Shown: positions 42,685 to 52,300 of the stretch, piece after piece | How the letters are laid out: the number at the start of each line of letters is the position of its first letter | Position numbering within the stretch: position 1 is the first letter of the stretch | Assembly: GCA_965263155.1 (NCBI GenBank) | Contig: OZ253586.1 | Coordinates: 2,914,001 to 2,978,000 of the forward strand | Direction of reading: 5' to 3' | Source of the DNA: JAAXIE01 sp965263155 | Lineage (GTDB): Bacteria > Chloroflexota > Dehalococcoidia > Lucifugimonadales > JAAXIE01 | DNA: 64,000 bases | Translations under genes and position numbers: made by a program | Notes under the pieces: generated by a model | What the model was told of the DNA's origin: nothing | Databases searched by the model: none | Seen by the model: only the letters and a program-made list of their open reading frames with translations

Positions 42685-43058
42685 TCCCCAAAGCCTGCAA
42701 ACGCCTGGCCGAGGTTGACTTTCCCATTGCCGAGGTTTCGCGGCACGCGGCGCGGGAGAAGTCGATACGGCATGGGCACCCCTCGACGCTGCACGTGTGG
42801 TGGGCGCGGCGGCCTTTGGCGTCGTCGCGGGCGGTGCTGCTGGCGTTGTTGCTCCCCGCCCCCTGTGACCCCCATTGCCCGGTGGAGTTCAAGGCGCGGG
42901 CGAGGGAGCTTCTCACTTTGCAGCCGGCCTTGCAATGGGCCTTAGACCCAAGTGCTCGCAGCACCCGTCCGGGTAGGGCCGCGCCTCTCCCTAGGACGCA
43001 GCTACGACTCTTGGCCTTGGCCGAGACGACCGTGAGAACTCAAATGTCCTGGTTTTAG
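42681..43058 (+). pseudogene. N-terminal remnant of a DUF1156 (COG1743-type) DNA methylase gene
   Basis: The first ~75 residues (RLAEVDFPIAEVSRHAAREK, then SIRHGHPSTLHVWWARRPLA) are the DUF1156 signature at the start of large predicted adenine-specific methylases with zinc ribbons (usually ~900 residues). After about EFKARARELL the sequence turns into unrelated residues and stops at 43058. The catalytic methylase part is missing. ATGA overlap with the RES gene. Confidence 0.85.
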
Positions 43059-44506
43059 CTGGCCCGGGTTCAGGCAAAACCAGGGTATTGGTGCACCGGA
43101 TCGCCTACCTGATTCGTGTGAAGCGGGAGAACCCCCCGCTCCATTCTGGCGCTGGCATACAATCGGCACGCTGCTGTGCAGATAAGACGCCGCCTTGACG
43201 ATCTAATCGGAGAAGATGCCAAAGGAGTAACGGTCCTCACCTGTCACTCCCTCGCCATGCGCCTGGCAGGGTCCACCTTTGCTCGCTCCATCGACCAGAC
43301 CGACGCGCAGGCGCAAACCCTTTTCGACGACATCCTGAAGGAAGCCATAGGCCTGCTTATGGGAAGGAACTCCGCTCCTGACGAGGCGGACGAGATGCGC
43401 GACAGGCTCCTGGCGGGGTTCCGATGGATCTTGGTGGACGAATATCAGGATGTTAAGGAATTGGAATACGAACTCATATCAGCTCTGGCCGGACGCACCC
43501 AGAGAGACCAGGACCAGAAACTGAACCTGTTCAGGAGTGGGACTGGAGCAAATGTGCGGTCATAGCCCGAAATTGGGATCTTCTGGACCCTGTGCGCGCC
43601 CTGTGCCAACCGGAGGAGATTCCAGTCCAAGTATCCAGGGAGGATTGCACCGCTACTTGGCAGCTGCGAGAGACCCAAACGCTGCTCGACTGGACGCGGG
43701 AACAAGAAGGCCTGCTGAAGGCCGATGACTTGCTTCAGTGGCTAGACGAGCAGCCCGAGGGACCATGGAACCGTCTGCTCATGGAGTCGGTGGAGGACTA
43801 TCTGACGGAGACCAACAATGAGGAGCTGCCGGCTAGCGCTTTTCGAGAATGGCTCGCTGAATGGGCCAGGGACAACAGGAGACGCCAACACGGCCTACTG
43901 CTCACGAGTGCTCACTCGGCCAAAGGGCTAGAGTTCGACAACGTGGTTATCTTGGACGGAAACTGGAGCAGCGCGACCAAGGGCGAAGATAAGGATGGTC
44001 CGCGGCGCCTCTACTACGTTGCCATGACCCGGGCAAGGCTGACGCTCATCCTAGTCAAGGCAGGCAATTCCAATCCGTTTCTGAGGGCCCTGCACGGCCA
44101 CCCTTCGGTGTTGGCGAGGCAGGAGTTCGAACATCTCCCTCCCATACCTCAGGAGGCGAGGCACTCATACCATAAGCTCAGCTTGCGCCACGTACAACTC
44201 AGCTTCGCTGGTCATAGGCCCTCTGGCCACCCCATCCACACTGCAATCGCCAGCTTGTCTCCCGGGGATCCTCTGAAAGTCAGGACTGACCGGAGTCCGT
44301 GGGAACTCGCGACGGCCGAAGGCACCACGGTGGGAAGATTGGCCCAAGGGTTCAAGACCCCGTCGGAGGCAGGGGGAGTGTCGGCGACCGTTCTGGCCAT
44401 TGCCCGCTGGAACAGGGCGAAGTCAGACCCAAAGTTCCTTGATGGGTTGAGGACCGATGAGTGGGAGGTGGTGATTCCAGAAATAGTCGTCGGGGAAAGT
44501 CTGTAG
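43003..44506 (+). pseudogene. Broken UvrD/RecQ-UvrD-type helicase gene (C-terminal half)
   Basis: Segments in different frames build a superfamily 1 helicase: NVLVLAGPGSGKTRVLVHRI (Walker A), LTCHSLAMRLAG, WILVDEYQDVKELEYELISA (Walker B), then after a shift LLLTSAHSAKGLEFDNVVIL and RRLYYVAMTRARLTLILVKA (motifs V and VI). Frameshifts lie in the CCCCCC run near 43134 and around 43530, where the motif III region (expected GDDDQNIY) is deleted. The final frame ends at 44506. It lies directly after the DUF1156 remnant on the same strand, so a RES-methylase-helicase cluster probably existed. Confidence 0.85.
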
Positions 44507-45633
44507 CTATCTTTCCCGGACAACTGATCGTGATGATGGCATCCACAAAAAAGAAGCTGGCGCTCCCCTGAATCCAGCAGGGTTCGATTTCTGAGTCCGT
44601 GGCTTCTCGCATTCCCATGTTAGCGGCACTTTTGTCGGGACCTTGTGGAGCACCAATATCGGTCTAGCATCGATTAGTTCGCTCCCTTCCCAAGGCTTCA
44701 CGTACATCATGTATCCGGTATAGCTAGCCTGTTTGACCTTGGAGAGATTGCCCTCGCCACACGAGTTGCTCCCCGGTCTCTGAATCAAGCACACCAACGA
44801 GTACCGGTGGGTTAGCCACGTCCGCTCGGCCCCTATCGAGTTGAGCCTGGGTCAAGCCCTTCGCCGTCTGTCGCCCGTCGAGGGAGAAGAGGGCACCCGA
44901 GCCAGTTTTCTGGGGGCAGACCTGTCCCGATCACGTCTTCGAAGTCCACGCCGGTGGCATATCGCGCGTCATATGACCCTCAACCCCCGTCGGTGCCGCC
45001 CAGAGTTGACCCCAGCCCCTTTTGGCAAATCGTAGAATATGTAACTGATGAGGACCAACCAGCAGACCAGCGGAGTGCAGGTCTTGAGGCATCTTCCCGG
45101 CGACAAGGTCGGATGCCAGAAGACCATCAGGAGGCCTCCAAGCCCTCCGCCCACTCGACGTCATCCGACGCGGAAAACAGGCTCTCAGGTGCCATTGTGG
45201 ACGACCGGGGGCCCGATCATGAGAGTCACGGGGCCGGGCGGGGGAAGGTCTACACGAGGGACACCTTGATGAACGTCGGGAGATGGTGCCCCACCATCCC
45301 GGTCCCGCCGTAGCACCCCGCAGGTACACTGAACGGCAGTCAGCGGTGTCATCGCGTCAAAACCGACTCCTGTGGACTCGGTGCGGGTCCAGGCAAGAGC
45401 CTGGAGGGGGCGCTGGCGAGATGGCCCACAGGCGGTTAGGGCCGAGCGTCCAATGAGCTTCAGACTGCAATCCAGTGCAACCTGGAATAGACGAGGGCCT
45501 TCGCTACCTCGCCTGCGGGAGGATGGGAGAGCGGGGCAACTAGTCTATTGGCGGTCCCTTTTCAGAAGCCAGCCCTGTATCCAAGGACCGGGCCTCTCAG
45601 AAGTGGTGGCCTTTCGCAGGCGGTGTAACGCCC
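44507..45633. other. Interval with a 140-bp repeat, no supported gene
   Basis: It holds copy 2 of the 140-bp repeat (44946-45085) and an ACTGCAATCCAGTGCAACC word (about 45464) similar to the operator-like repeats at 40421. Open frames on both strands lack ribosome-binding sites and recognisable content. Confidence 0.6.
44946..45085 (+). repeat. 140-bp direct repeat, copy 2
   Basis: Same orientation as 40576-40715, 4,370 bp apart, with only about four differences. It brackets the RES-DUF1156-helicase segment with copy 1. Confidence 0.95.
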
Positions 45634-45930
45634 TCAAGCCGTGGCATTCTTGCGTGGGCGTCCCCCGCGCCTCTTCACAGGCTCTTCCCAGAAGTAGATA
45701 TCAGTTCCGACACGCTTTATCTGCACGTTTTTACCCGTCGCCTTAATGGCTGCCCCCAGACGTCGACGCACGGTGGCCATCGTGTCTCCAGGCGACAACG
45801 TGACCCGGCCGGCTTGGTCCGGGCCAAGGCGTTGGACATGCTCGACATACTCCCGGATGACCTGCGAGCGCTTGCCGGTATCGGACCGCGCCATGGCCTC
45901 TTGGCGGGAGACAAGTTCGAACTCTGGCAT
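45634..45930 (-). CDS. Small AT-hook-like protein of unknown function
   Basis: 98 residues from ATG 45930, preceded by AAGGGGAG and, ~40 bp further up, a TATAAT-like box (gagTATAATgctc). The C terminus VKRRGGRPRKNATA resembles an AT-hook (GRP core), and the middle (MATVRRRLGAAIKATGKNVQ) is a basic helix, so DNA binding is likely. No named family recognised. A decayed copy is at 40714-40912. It is the last gene of a minus-strand run in the accessory region. Confidence 0.7.
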   Translation of the reverse strand: MPEFELVSRQEAMARSDTGKRSQVIREYVEHVQRLGPDQAGRVTLSPGDTMATVRRRLGAAIKATGKNVQIKRVGTDIYFWEEPVKRRGGRPRKNATA

Positions 45931-46024
45931 TGTCTGGCTCCCCTTCTTCCAGCTTTCCGAGCATTATACTCACCCGCCGATGCCACCATGGTCCCCTCTG
46001 CAAACAGGCCCACAGGCCGTGCTG

Positions 46025-46204
46025 CTACGCGTGTCGTAGGCAGGCCGGTAATTGCACTCCCCAAATGGTCCGAACGTCCAACCCGCGGAACAACACCAAA
46101 GCCGCAAACTGCCGTACTAGCAGCCTCCCTTTACTGTCAGTGGCCTTACGGAATCGCGCACGGAACTCATGAGCCTCGCGTACTCCGCCGTCAACCAGGG
46201 GCAT
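46025..46204 (-). CDS. Possible small basic protein
   Basis: 59 codons from ATG 46204 (MPLVDGGVREAHEFRARFRK), with AAGGG just upstream. The amphipathic helix-like composition is plausible for a real product, but there is no family match and the interval is short. Could be spurious. Confidence 0.3.
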   Translation of the reverse strand: MPLVDGGVREAHEFRARFRKATDSKGRLLVRQFAALVLFRGLDVRTIWGVQLPACLRHA

Positions 46205-46385
46205 CCGACCCTTGCTCGGCAGGGACTCCGGGCATGGTGGTGGTCTGCTTCGACATGGGCCCATGGTTGGGGGGGTGCACAGGGGACTGGGGAAGTCGTG
46301 ATGCATCGTGACCGGTCATCAGTCCAGGGCGAGAGTGGCCCGTTAGAGTCATGGCGAGAAACCACGCCGGTTCCTCCATCTCGGG

Positions 46386-46532
46386 CTAGGCCCAGAACCG
46401 GGTCCACGCTTTCTCCGCCACGTCCAAGGCACGGTTCACCAGCATATAGAGAGGGACCGCGACCGAAATGCACGCGGCCATCTCAGGCGGCCCAAGGGTG
46501 AACAGAATCCGTTGCAGCAATTCCATGGCCAT
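46386..46532 (-). CDS. Small membrane-helix protein (48 residues)
   Basis: Starts at ATG 46532 (or ATG 46526), with a perfect AGGAGG 5 bases upstream. The product begins MAMELLQRILFTLG. It contains one hydrophobic stretch (MAACISVAVPLYMLV, about 18-32) and ends KAWTRFWA. Size and layout resemble small single-pass proteins such as holin-like or toxin peptides, but no homology is claimed. It lies 101 bp downstream of the zinc-protein gene of module copy 2 on the same strand. Confidence 0.55.
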   Translation of the reverse strand: MAMELLQRILFTLGPPEMAACISVAVPLYMLVNRALDVAEKAWTRFWA

Positions 46533-46633
46533 GGCTGCCTCCTAGGCCGCTGCCCCGCATCGTCCAACATCACCGGTACGGCCCCACCCTCCCCCACCCC
46601 AGTGGCCCTGCCAATCGGTATGCCCGCATCCCT

Positions 46634-47317
46634 CTATAATTGGACCGTATCCACCAAGACAGGAACACAGTACGAACAGACACTCTTGTCCCAATCGCGT
46701 TGTTGCTGAAGGACCGTCTGGGCTGTCGCGTAGGAGAACCGCCCCAGACATTCATCCCTGAGGCTCTTGCTGCCAGTTCTCCGATGTATCCCCGTCACCC
46801 AATGGCAGAACGTACATTCCGCCCGGTGCATCATTGCCCTCTGACGAGGATAATTGACGTACACAAAGTATGCGGGCTCCCCTTCCTTCCACTCAGGTGG
46901 GTCGCTCGCATCATCTGCAACCTGCTCGTCCTCACCTTCGCTCTCTCCAGCCTTCTCCCACTGCAGGGCCTCGATGTTGGCGTTCCACCGCTGTATCGGT
47001 GACTGGGGATATTCACTGGGGGGGCGCATCTGCCATTCGCCCTGCCCCCTAGCACAAGTCGGCGTCGAGCAGATGCACCCGCCGCACGACCACGCCTGTT
47101 CGTAAAAGGTGCACTGGTCGACCAGTGCCTCAGCGTGCTGACGGCACTCATTCGCTTTCGTCTCAAGGTGTTGGTCAATCTCGCCCGACCGCACCAGTTG
47201 TCGGAACGTCGCGTAGTGACACGACCTCAGGAAGTTCCGCCTCTTGTCCTTCAGTTGCTCCTGAGAGTAGTAGCGATCTACCCACTCCTGTTGCACGGTA
47301 GCCGTCGCTTCAGCCAC
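46634..47317 (-). CDS. Zinc-binding protein with N-terminal helical domain (module copy 2, intact)
   Basis: 227 residues from GTG 47317, with AGAGGGG upstream. The N-terminal ~60 residues (VQQEWVDRYYSQEQLKDKRR, then FRQLVRSGEIDQHLETKANE) look helical and could be a helix-turn-helix or interaction domain. Cys cluster 1 (C69, C78, C81, C83, C88) and an acidic linker (about 120-145) follow. A C-terminal domain with HRAECTFCHW and CSYC may form a second zinc site. No family recognised. It is divergent to the gene at 47572 across a conserved hairpin region, and both partners recur, decayed, at 38.6-39.5 kb. Confidence 0.75.
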   Translation of the reverse strand: MAEATATVQQEWVDRYYSQEQLKDKRRNFLRSCHYATFRQLVRSGEIDQHLETKANECRQHAEALVDQCTFYEQAWSCGGCICSTPTCARGQGEWQMRPPSEYPQSPIQRWNANIEALQWEKAGESEGEDEQVADDASDPPEWKEGEPAYFVYVNYPRQRAMMHRAECTFCHWVTGIHRRTGSKSLRDECLGRFSYATAQTVLQQQRDWDKSVCSYCVPVLVDTVQL

Positions 47318-47349
47318 TGCTGGCCCCCCTCTTGGTGCGAGTTACAGAC

Positions 47350-47494
47350 TGATTTACACCATAGGACCGAGCACCCGCAACCCTAAGTGTCTTATAGGAC
47401 GCTTAACTTGGGCCAGCTAGGGGGCTTCTCTTCTAGAACAAGCCCTATCTGGAGACGTTCTATTATATGTCTATCGAATTAATATGCCGCCCGT
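47350..47494. promoter_or_regulatory. Conserved intergenic region of divergent module, copy 2
   Basis: Matches 38971-39116. The hairpin arms are GCCAGCTAGGG (47412-47422) and CCCTATCTGG (47443-47452), with one mismatch. The loop TCTTCTAGAACAAG-type sequence and the following TTCTATTATATGTCTATCGA are also kept. Strong conservation of this non-coding part compared with the decayed genes beside copy 1 suggests a functional control region. Confidence 0.75.
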
Positions 47495-47571
47495 GACATG
47501 GGAAAATAAAAATATATATACCCAAAATCCTGCGACTTTTGACGATACGCACAGTGAGAGGGGAGTGTGCC

Positions 47572-48060
47572 ATGACATCCAAGGACGACGAACGCGTGAG
47601 CCACGGCCTCGCTGGGCTGAGCATGTCGCCGACTGAACGAAGGGGGCGGGTGAGGTTCACCCTGTCGCCAGCAGAGGAGAGGCGACGCCTCAAGGCACTG
47701 GAGCGCAAGGAGCGGATGTTGACCGAAGATATCCACATAGCAGGGGCGTTGTTGGAAATGATCGATGCGGGAATGCTGCCTCGCGATGCACGCGCCATGC
47801 CCGCTGGCACGAAAGGACCCCAAGGGCCTACCACCGGGAACCGGCGGGGCCTCGCTTCGTCTGGACGGAACACCCCAATATCTGGACGGAACACCCCAAT
47901 AGAGGAAAGAGAGGAAGCACGATGCAGACGACCATGGTCCTCGAAGCCTGCGCCCGGTGCGGGCAGCCCATCGTCCCCGGCGAACCCGCCATGCAAACCG
48001 CCTCGGTGGACATCATCGGCGGACGGGCCGTCTCCACCCCGGTGCGGTCCTACCACCTGA
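47572..48060 (+). CDS. Small coiled-coil protein with collagen-like/heptad tail (module copy 2)
   Basis: 163 codons from ATG 47572, preceded by GAGGGGAG. A basic helical part (RVRFTLSPAEERRRLKALER, then KERMLTEDIHIAGALLEMID) is conserved with module copy 1. A short GTKGPQGPTTG stretch and two copies of SGRNTPI follow. The last ~45 codons overlap the next gene in another frame and look artificial, so the true stop may have been lost by frameshift near 47900. Function unknown. Divergent partner of the zinc-binding protein gene. Confidence 0.6.
   Translation: MTSKDDERVSHGLAGLSMSPTERRGRVRFTLSPAEERRRLKALERKERMLTEDIHIAGALLEMIDAGMLPRDARAMPAGTKGPQGPTTGNRRGLASSGRNTPISGRNTPIEEREEARCRRPWSSKPAPGAGSPSSPANPPCKPPRWTSSADGPSPPRCGPTT
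47860..47901 (+). repeat. 21-bp tandem repeat, two copies
   Basis: TCTGGACGGAACACCCCAAT plus A is repeated exactly twice (47860-47880 and 47881-47901). It encodes SGRNTPI twice in the frame of the coiled-coil protein. Confidence 0.95.
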
Positions 48061-48104
48061 AGGGCCTCTGCTACGGGCGGCAGCCCCTCCCGAAGGTGGC
48101 ATAG
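47922..48104 (+). CDS. Small zinc-ribbon-like protein
   Basis: 60 residues from ATG 47922, with AGAGGAAG upstream. CARCGQPIVPGEP is a zinc-knuckle half, and a second Cys lies in KGLCYG. No family recognised. It is followed by a SNF2-like helicase remnant 87 bp downstream on the same strand. Confidence 0.6.
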   Translation: MQTTMVLEACARCGQPIVPGEPAMQTASVDIIGGRAVSTPVRSYHLKGLCYGRQPLPKVA

Positions 48105-48191
48105 ACGGCTCGCACCGAGAGCCGCAATCACGAGGCCGGCGCCTCGCCTGTCGGCCAACCCCAAGCACTCACATCAAGGAAGAAGAAAGAC

Positions 48192-49060
48192 ATGAACCTC
48201 GGAGCGTTCATCGGCACGTTCAAGGACGCCATCGCCCGGCGGGTGGTGGAGTCCTACCCGCCCCTCTACCGGCCCTCGGAGAACGACCGCAGGCTGCCCC
48301 GCCTGCTCCGCAAGCCCCTGGGGGCGCAGGAGGACGCCATCAAGGGCGCGGCCCTCTCCCTCCCCGCCCACCGGGGCACCACGGTGGGCGGGGAGATGGG
48401 CACGGGCAAGACCTTCATCGCCGCCGCCGCAGCGCACATGGCGGGCTTCCGGCGAGTCCTGGTCTTGTGCCCGCCCACCTGACCGGCAAGTGGAAGCGGG
48501 AGGTGGAGGAGACGGCGCCCGGCGCCCGCGCCGTCATCGTCAGGTCCATCACCGACCTGGAGCGGCTGCGCATCTCCACCGGCTCCGGCCCCCTCTTCGC
48601 GGTCATGTCGCGGCAGTAAGGCCAAGCTGTCCTACCGCTGGATGCCCGCCGTGAACCAGCGGTGGGCAACGTCAAGGGGGAGGCTGCTGCGGGACGAGGA
48701 GACGGGCGAACCGTTCAAGGTCCCCTGCTGCCCCGACTGCACGGCGCAGATCGTGGACAAGGACGGCGTTCCCCTCACGGACGCCGACCTGAGCCGCCGC
48801 AAGCACACCTGCGCCGGCTGCGGCTCTCCCCTGTGGCAGGCGGACAAGTCCGGGCCGGCCCGCTACCCGCTGGCCGACTACATCAAGCACCGGATGAAGG
48901 GCTTCTTCGACCTGCTGGTCGGTGACGAGGTCCACGAGTACAAGGGGCGGGGTTCCGCCCAGGGCATCGCCGCCGGGGTCCTCGCCGACGCCTGCGGCAA
49001 GTCCCTCAGCCTGTCGGGGACGCTGATGGGCGGCTACAGTTCGACGCTCTTCCAGCGCCT
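48192..49060 (+). pseudogene. Broken SNF2/DEAD-like helicase gene
   Basis: The N-terminal frame (MNLGAFIGTFKDAIARRVVE... with GGEMGTGKTF, Walker A) stops at 48482 after LVLCPP. One missing C there breaks the frame, which continues as HLTGKWKREVEETAP to 48618. After a deletion it resumes with NQRWATSRGRLLRDEETGEP, a zinc ribbon (CCPDC and CAGCG), VGDEVHEYKGRGSAQGIAAG (Walker B-like) and SLSGTLMGGYSSTLFQRL (motif III), where it ends against a reversed XRE gene. The C-terminal helicase half is absent. Confidence 0.8.
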
Positions 49061-49204
49061 TATCGTGTGGGGGTCCGTTCCCAGACGGCGGTCCATCTCC
49101 GCCCACGACAGGCCGGACTCCTCCTGGAACCGCTCCAGGCGATGCGGGAAGTCGTCGGGAAAGACGTAGGTTCTTCTGCTGTGGTGTGTACGCTGTCGAG
49201 GCAT
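49034..49204 (-). pseudogene. Truncated XRE-type regulator gene
   Basis: 56 codons from ATG 49204 (MPRQRTHHSRRTYVFPDDFP, then LSWAEMDRRLGTDPHTIRRW) make the N-terminal helix-turn-helix of an XRE-family protein. It ends suddenly as KSVEL-stop exactly where the helicase remnant, read on the other strand, breaks off. The rest of the regulator is missing. The peptide might still fold as a bare HTH, but this is a rearrangement scar. Confidence 0.7.
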
Positions 49205-49356
49205 CGCGCAAGCCCTCCCAGTGCACAGTCGGAGACTCTCTCTAGTGCGAGCGCAAGCGTCCTCCTTCTCGTCCGCCTGTAGACCCTGAGGGGTTCAGCG
49301 TCCCTTCGGCACGCTTGCCTCGCCTGTCCATAGGTGTGTGCTCCTCTTGTTGCCCC

Positions 49357-52300
49357 CTATTGGCCCGGACCGCTGACGGTCAGTTCCAGACTGTTGGACA
49401 GCATTCTGCCGTCCTCCGTGCAGATGGCCCCGTCGGCGGCGCAGTCCGTGGTGGCCGGCAGGGTGACGGCGACATCGCCGTTGCCGTCCGGCCCGACCGT
49501 GATGAGCCAGCGGATGTTGGGGGTGTCGCTGTCCCTGTCCATGCGCTGGGCCCCCTTCACCTCGCCCCCAACCACCGTGAACGCATGGTCCCGAAGAGTC
49601 TTGTAACTCAGGCCGAATTGCTCGCTGAACCGGATTTCAAAGGTGAACACATCCGTGCCGTTGTGGCTCGTGGCGGCATTCTCCAGGCTTACCGTCAGCG
49701 GCGCGGGAGCCTGTGCCACCGCAACCGTCGCCTCGCTGGTCAGGGTCTCGGCGTTGTCCCGGTCGTCAGTGAAGGTCACCCGCACCGTGATGGTCTGGCC
49801 CTGCTCGCTGGAGGTGAGCTCGTAGCTGGCGCCGGTGGCGCCGTCGATGTCCGACCCTCCGGTCATCCACTGGTAGCGGTAGGAGACGTTGGTGAGCCCG
49901 TCCTCGTCGGCAATGGCCGAGGTATCCGCCGTCAGGTCTTGCCCCACCTGGGGCGTCCCGCTGATGGTCGGGAGGCCTGTGGCCGAAGTGTTCTCCGCCG
50001 GCTCCGACTGCTCGGCGCTGTCCGTATCCTTCAGGGTCAGGCTCAACGCGACCCTGTCGTCCTCGGCCCAGTCCAGCGTGGTCGCCCAGACATATGAGAT
50101 CAACGTCTGGCTCTTCACCTCACTCGCATCGGCCGACGCGAACTCGGTCCCGTCCACCGTCAGCACGAAGTCGACGCTCGGGTGCGGCCTGACGTTGAAC
50201 GCCACAAAGCCGTTCGACATCAGGATCGCCATGACCTCAATCGTCTGGTCGCCCTCGCTGTATGTTCTCTCATCGAGGGTTCCCATTCCGTCTAGGAACC
50301 AGCTGTAGCCCCAGACCGCCTCGCTCCCGCTGCCCGACACCCCCACGGTCAGGGTCGCCGTCCAAGCCGCCGTGCTGTCGCTCTCGACCGTCTCCGTGCC
50401 TTCTTCTCCCGATGTCGGACTGTCGGCAGGGGTAGCCCTCGCCTCGGTGGAAGCAGGACCGTCACCCGCAACGTTGGTGGCGATGACCCGCACCGCGTAC
50501 TCCACTCCTCCCGTGAGGCTTGTGATGGTGTGCGTGGTCCCGGTTACCGTGGTCTCTGAGACGTCGGTTTCGGTGTCCCAGCTGTCTGGGGACTCCTTCC
50601 ACTGCACCTTGTAGCCGGTGACGTCGGAACCACCGTTGGAAGAGGGGGCCTGCCAGGACACGTCAAGCCGCTGTTCCTGGTCCCCGGTTGCCACGGTCAA
50701 GCTCTGAGGGGTCGTGGGCACCGTGGCGGCGACCGCCCCAGTAGCCTCACTGTTCAGGGTTTCCCGGTTGTCCGCATCGTCGGTGAAGGTCACCCTCACC
50801 GTGATGGTCTTGCCCACGTCGGAGACCGACGGTATGTAGGTGGGGCCCGTTGCTTCCTCGATGACCGTGTCGCTGTTCCCGTCACTGGCGATCCACTGGT
50901 AGCTGTAGGAGACGTCGTCCAGCCCGTTCTCATCGGCGATGGCCGACGTGTCCGCCGTCAGCGTCTCTCCCACCTGCGGGGTTCCGCTGATGGTTGGGGC
51001 GCCCGTGGCTTCGCGGTTAGGCGCCGCAGCAACGGGCACAGTAGCCACGCTGGTCAGGGTCTCCTCGTTATCGGCATCGTCAGTAAAGGTCACCCGGACC
51101 TGTATGGTCTGTCCCTGCTCACTGGACGTGAGGAGGTAGCGGGAGCCGGTGGCTCCCGCGATATCCGTACCTCCGGCCAGCCACTGGTATTCAAAGGTCA
51201 CGTTGGTGAGCCCGTCTTCGTCGGTAATACTCGACGTATTCGCCGCAAGGGTCTGTTCCACCTGCGGGGTCCCGCTGATGGTGGGCGCGCCCGTGGGCGC
51301 CGTGTTGGACTCCGCCGCCGTTGGCGCCACCACCACTCTGTAGCGGCGCACAGTCCCGTCCTCCGCCGTCACCGTCACCACGACCAGGATCTCGCCCCCG
51401 GTGGGCGCCGCCACCTGGTGCTCCGCCAGCTCTGCATCGGCATCCGCCGCCGGACCGTAGGCCACGGTCGCACCATCGTCGTTGGCCTGTGCCGACACCG
51501 ACACCGTCTCCGCGCCCGCGTCTGCAACCGCCCAGTACAGCAGCACCCGGGCGTCGAAGGCTGGGCTCAGCGTCGCTCCCTCGACGCCGAGGGAGGCCAG
51601 CGTCGCATCGGTGGAGACCGCCGACGCCGACGGCTTCGAGATCCGCGCCTCGAGCGTCTCGCCGTCCGTCCAGGAGAGGTCCACGCCCTCCAGGGTGAAG
51701 CTCGCGTCGCCGCCGGGGTTCTCCGGGAAGCCCAGCGACACGTCGCCCACGTGCAGCGTGAGGGGCTCCGCGTCGTAGAGCCCCGCGTCGAAGCCGAGCC
51801 TCAGCACGCGCTCGGACGGGTCGTACCACAGGTACTTGGCGCGCAGGCCGGCCCGGCCAATCTGGTTCGAGAACAGGTCCGCCGACCCCGCGCCGATCGA
51901 CCGCGACGAGTACTCGACCACCGTCATGTCCGCGGACCAGATCGTCACGTCCGCAGCCGCCGTCTCCGTCACCGGAGCCGCATCGTCGTCGAGCACCGTG
52001 ACCGACGCGGTCGCCGCGCCATCCGCAAGCTGCCAGCCCGACCCCGACGCAAGCCGCGCCGTCACCCGGCTGTCCGTCTCCTGCGCCGCGTCCGCCGCCG
52101 TCGGCACCCGCAGCTCCGTCTCGCGCGCGCCCGCCGCAAACGTCGCGTCCGCAGGCGCCGCCGTGCCCAGCATCTCGCCCGTTTCCTCCACCGTAACCGG
52201 CACCGTCAACGCCGCCCGCGCGCTCCCCGCCCGGGTCAGACGGAACACCGCCTCGGCGCCCTCCGCCGCATAGTTCGAGGCCGCCGATATCGAGACCTCA

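Larger units (their letters stand above)
36006..49204. mobile_element. Decayed integrative element / accessory island
   Basis: It starts where the adhesin repeat breaks off (36005) and the sequence turns AT-rich just before a P4-type tyrosine integrase. It ends near the truncated XRE gene, before the giant adhesin. Contents: integrase, AlpA-like protein, Mrr-like fragment, HTH protein, RES protein, broken DUF1156, UvrD and SNF2 genes, small zinc-binding proteins, and internally duplicated modules. No matching attachment sites could be identified by eye, so the right boundary is a guess. The region may be several elements nested or merged. Confidence 0.55.

Noticed and set aside
44954..45313. 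119-codon plus-strand frame over the 140-bp repeat
   Set aside because: Begins inside the repeat, has no ribosome-binding site, and its partner frame at copy 1 diverges right after the repeat.
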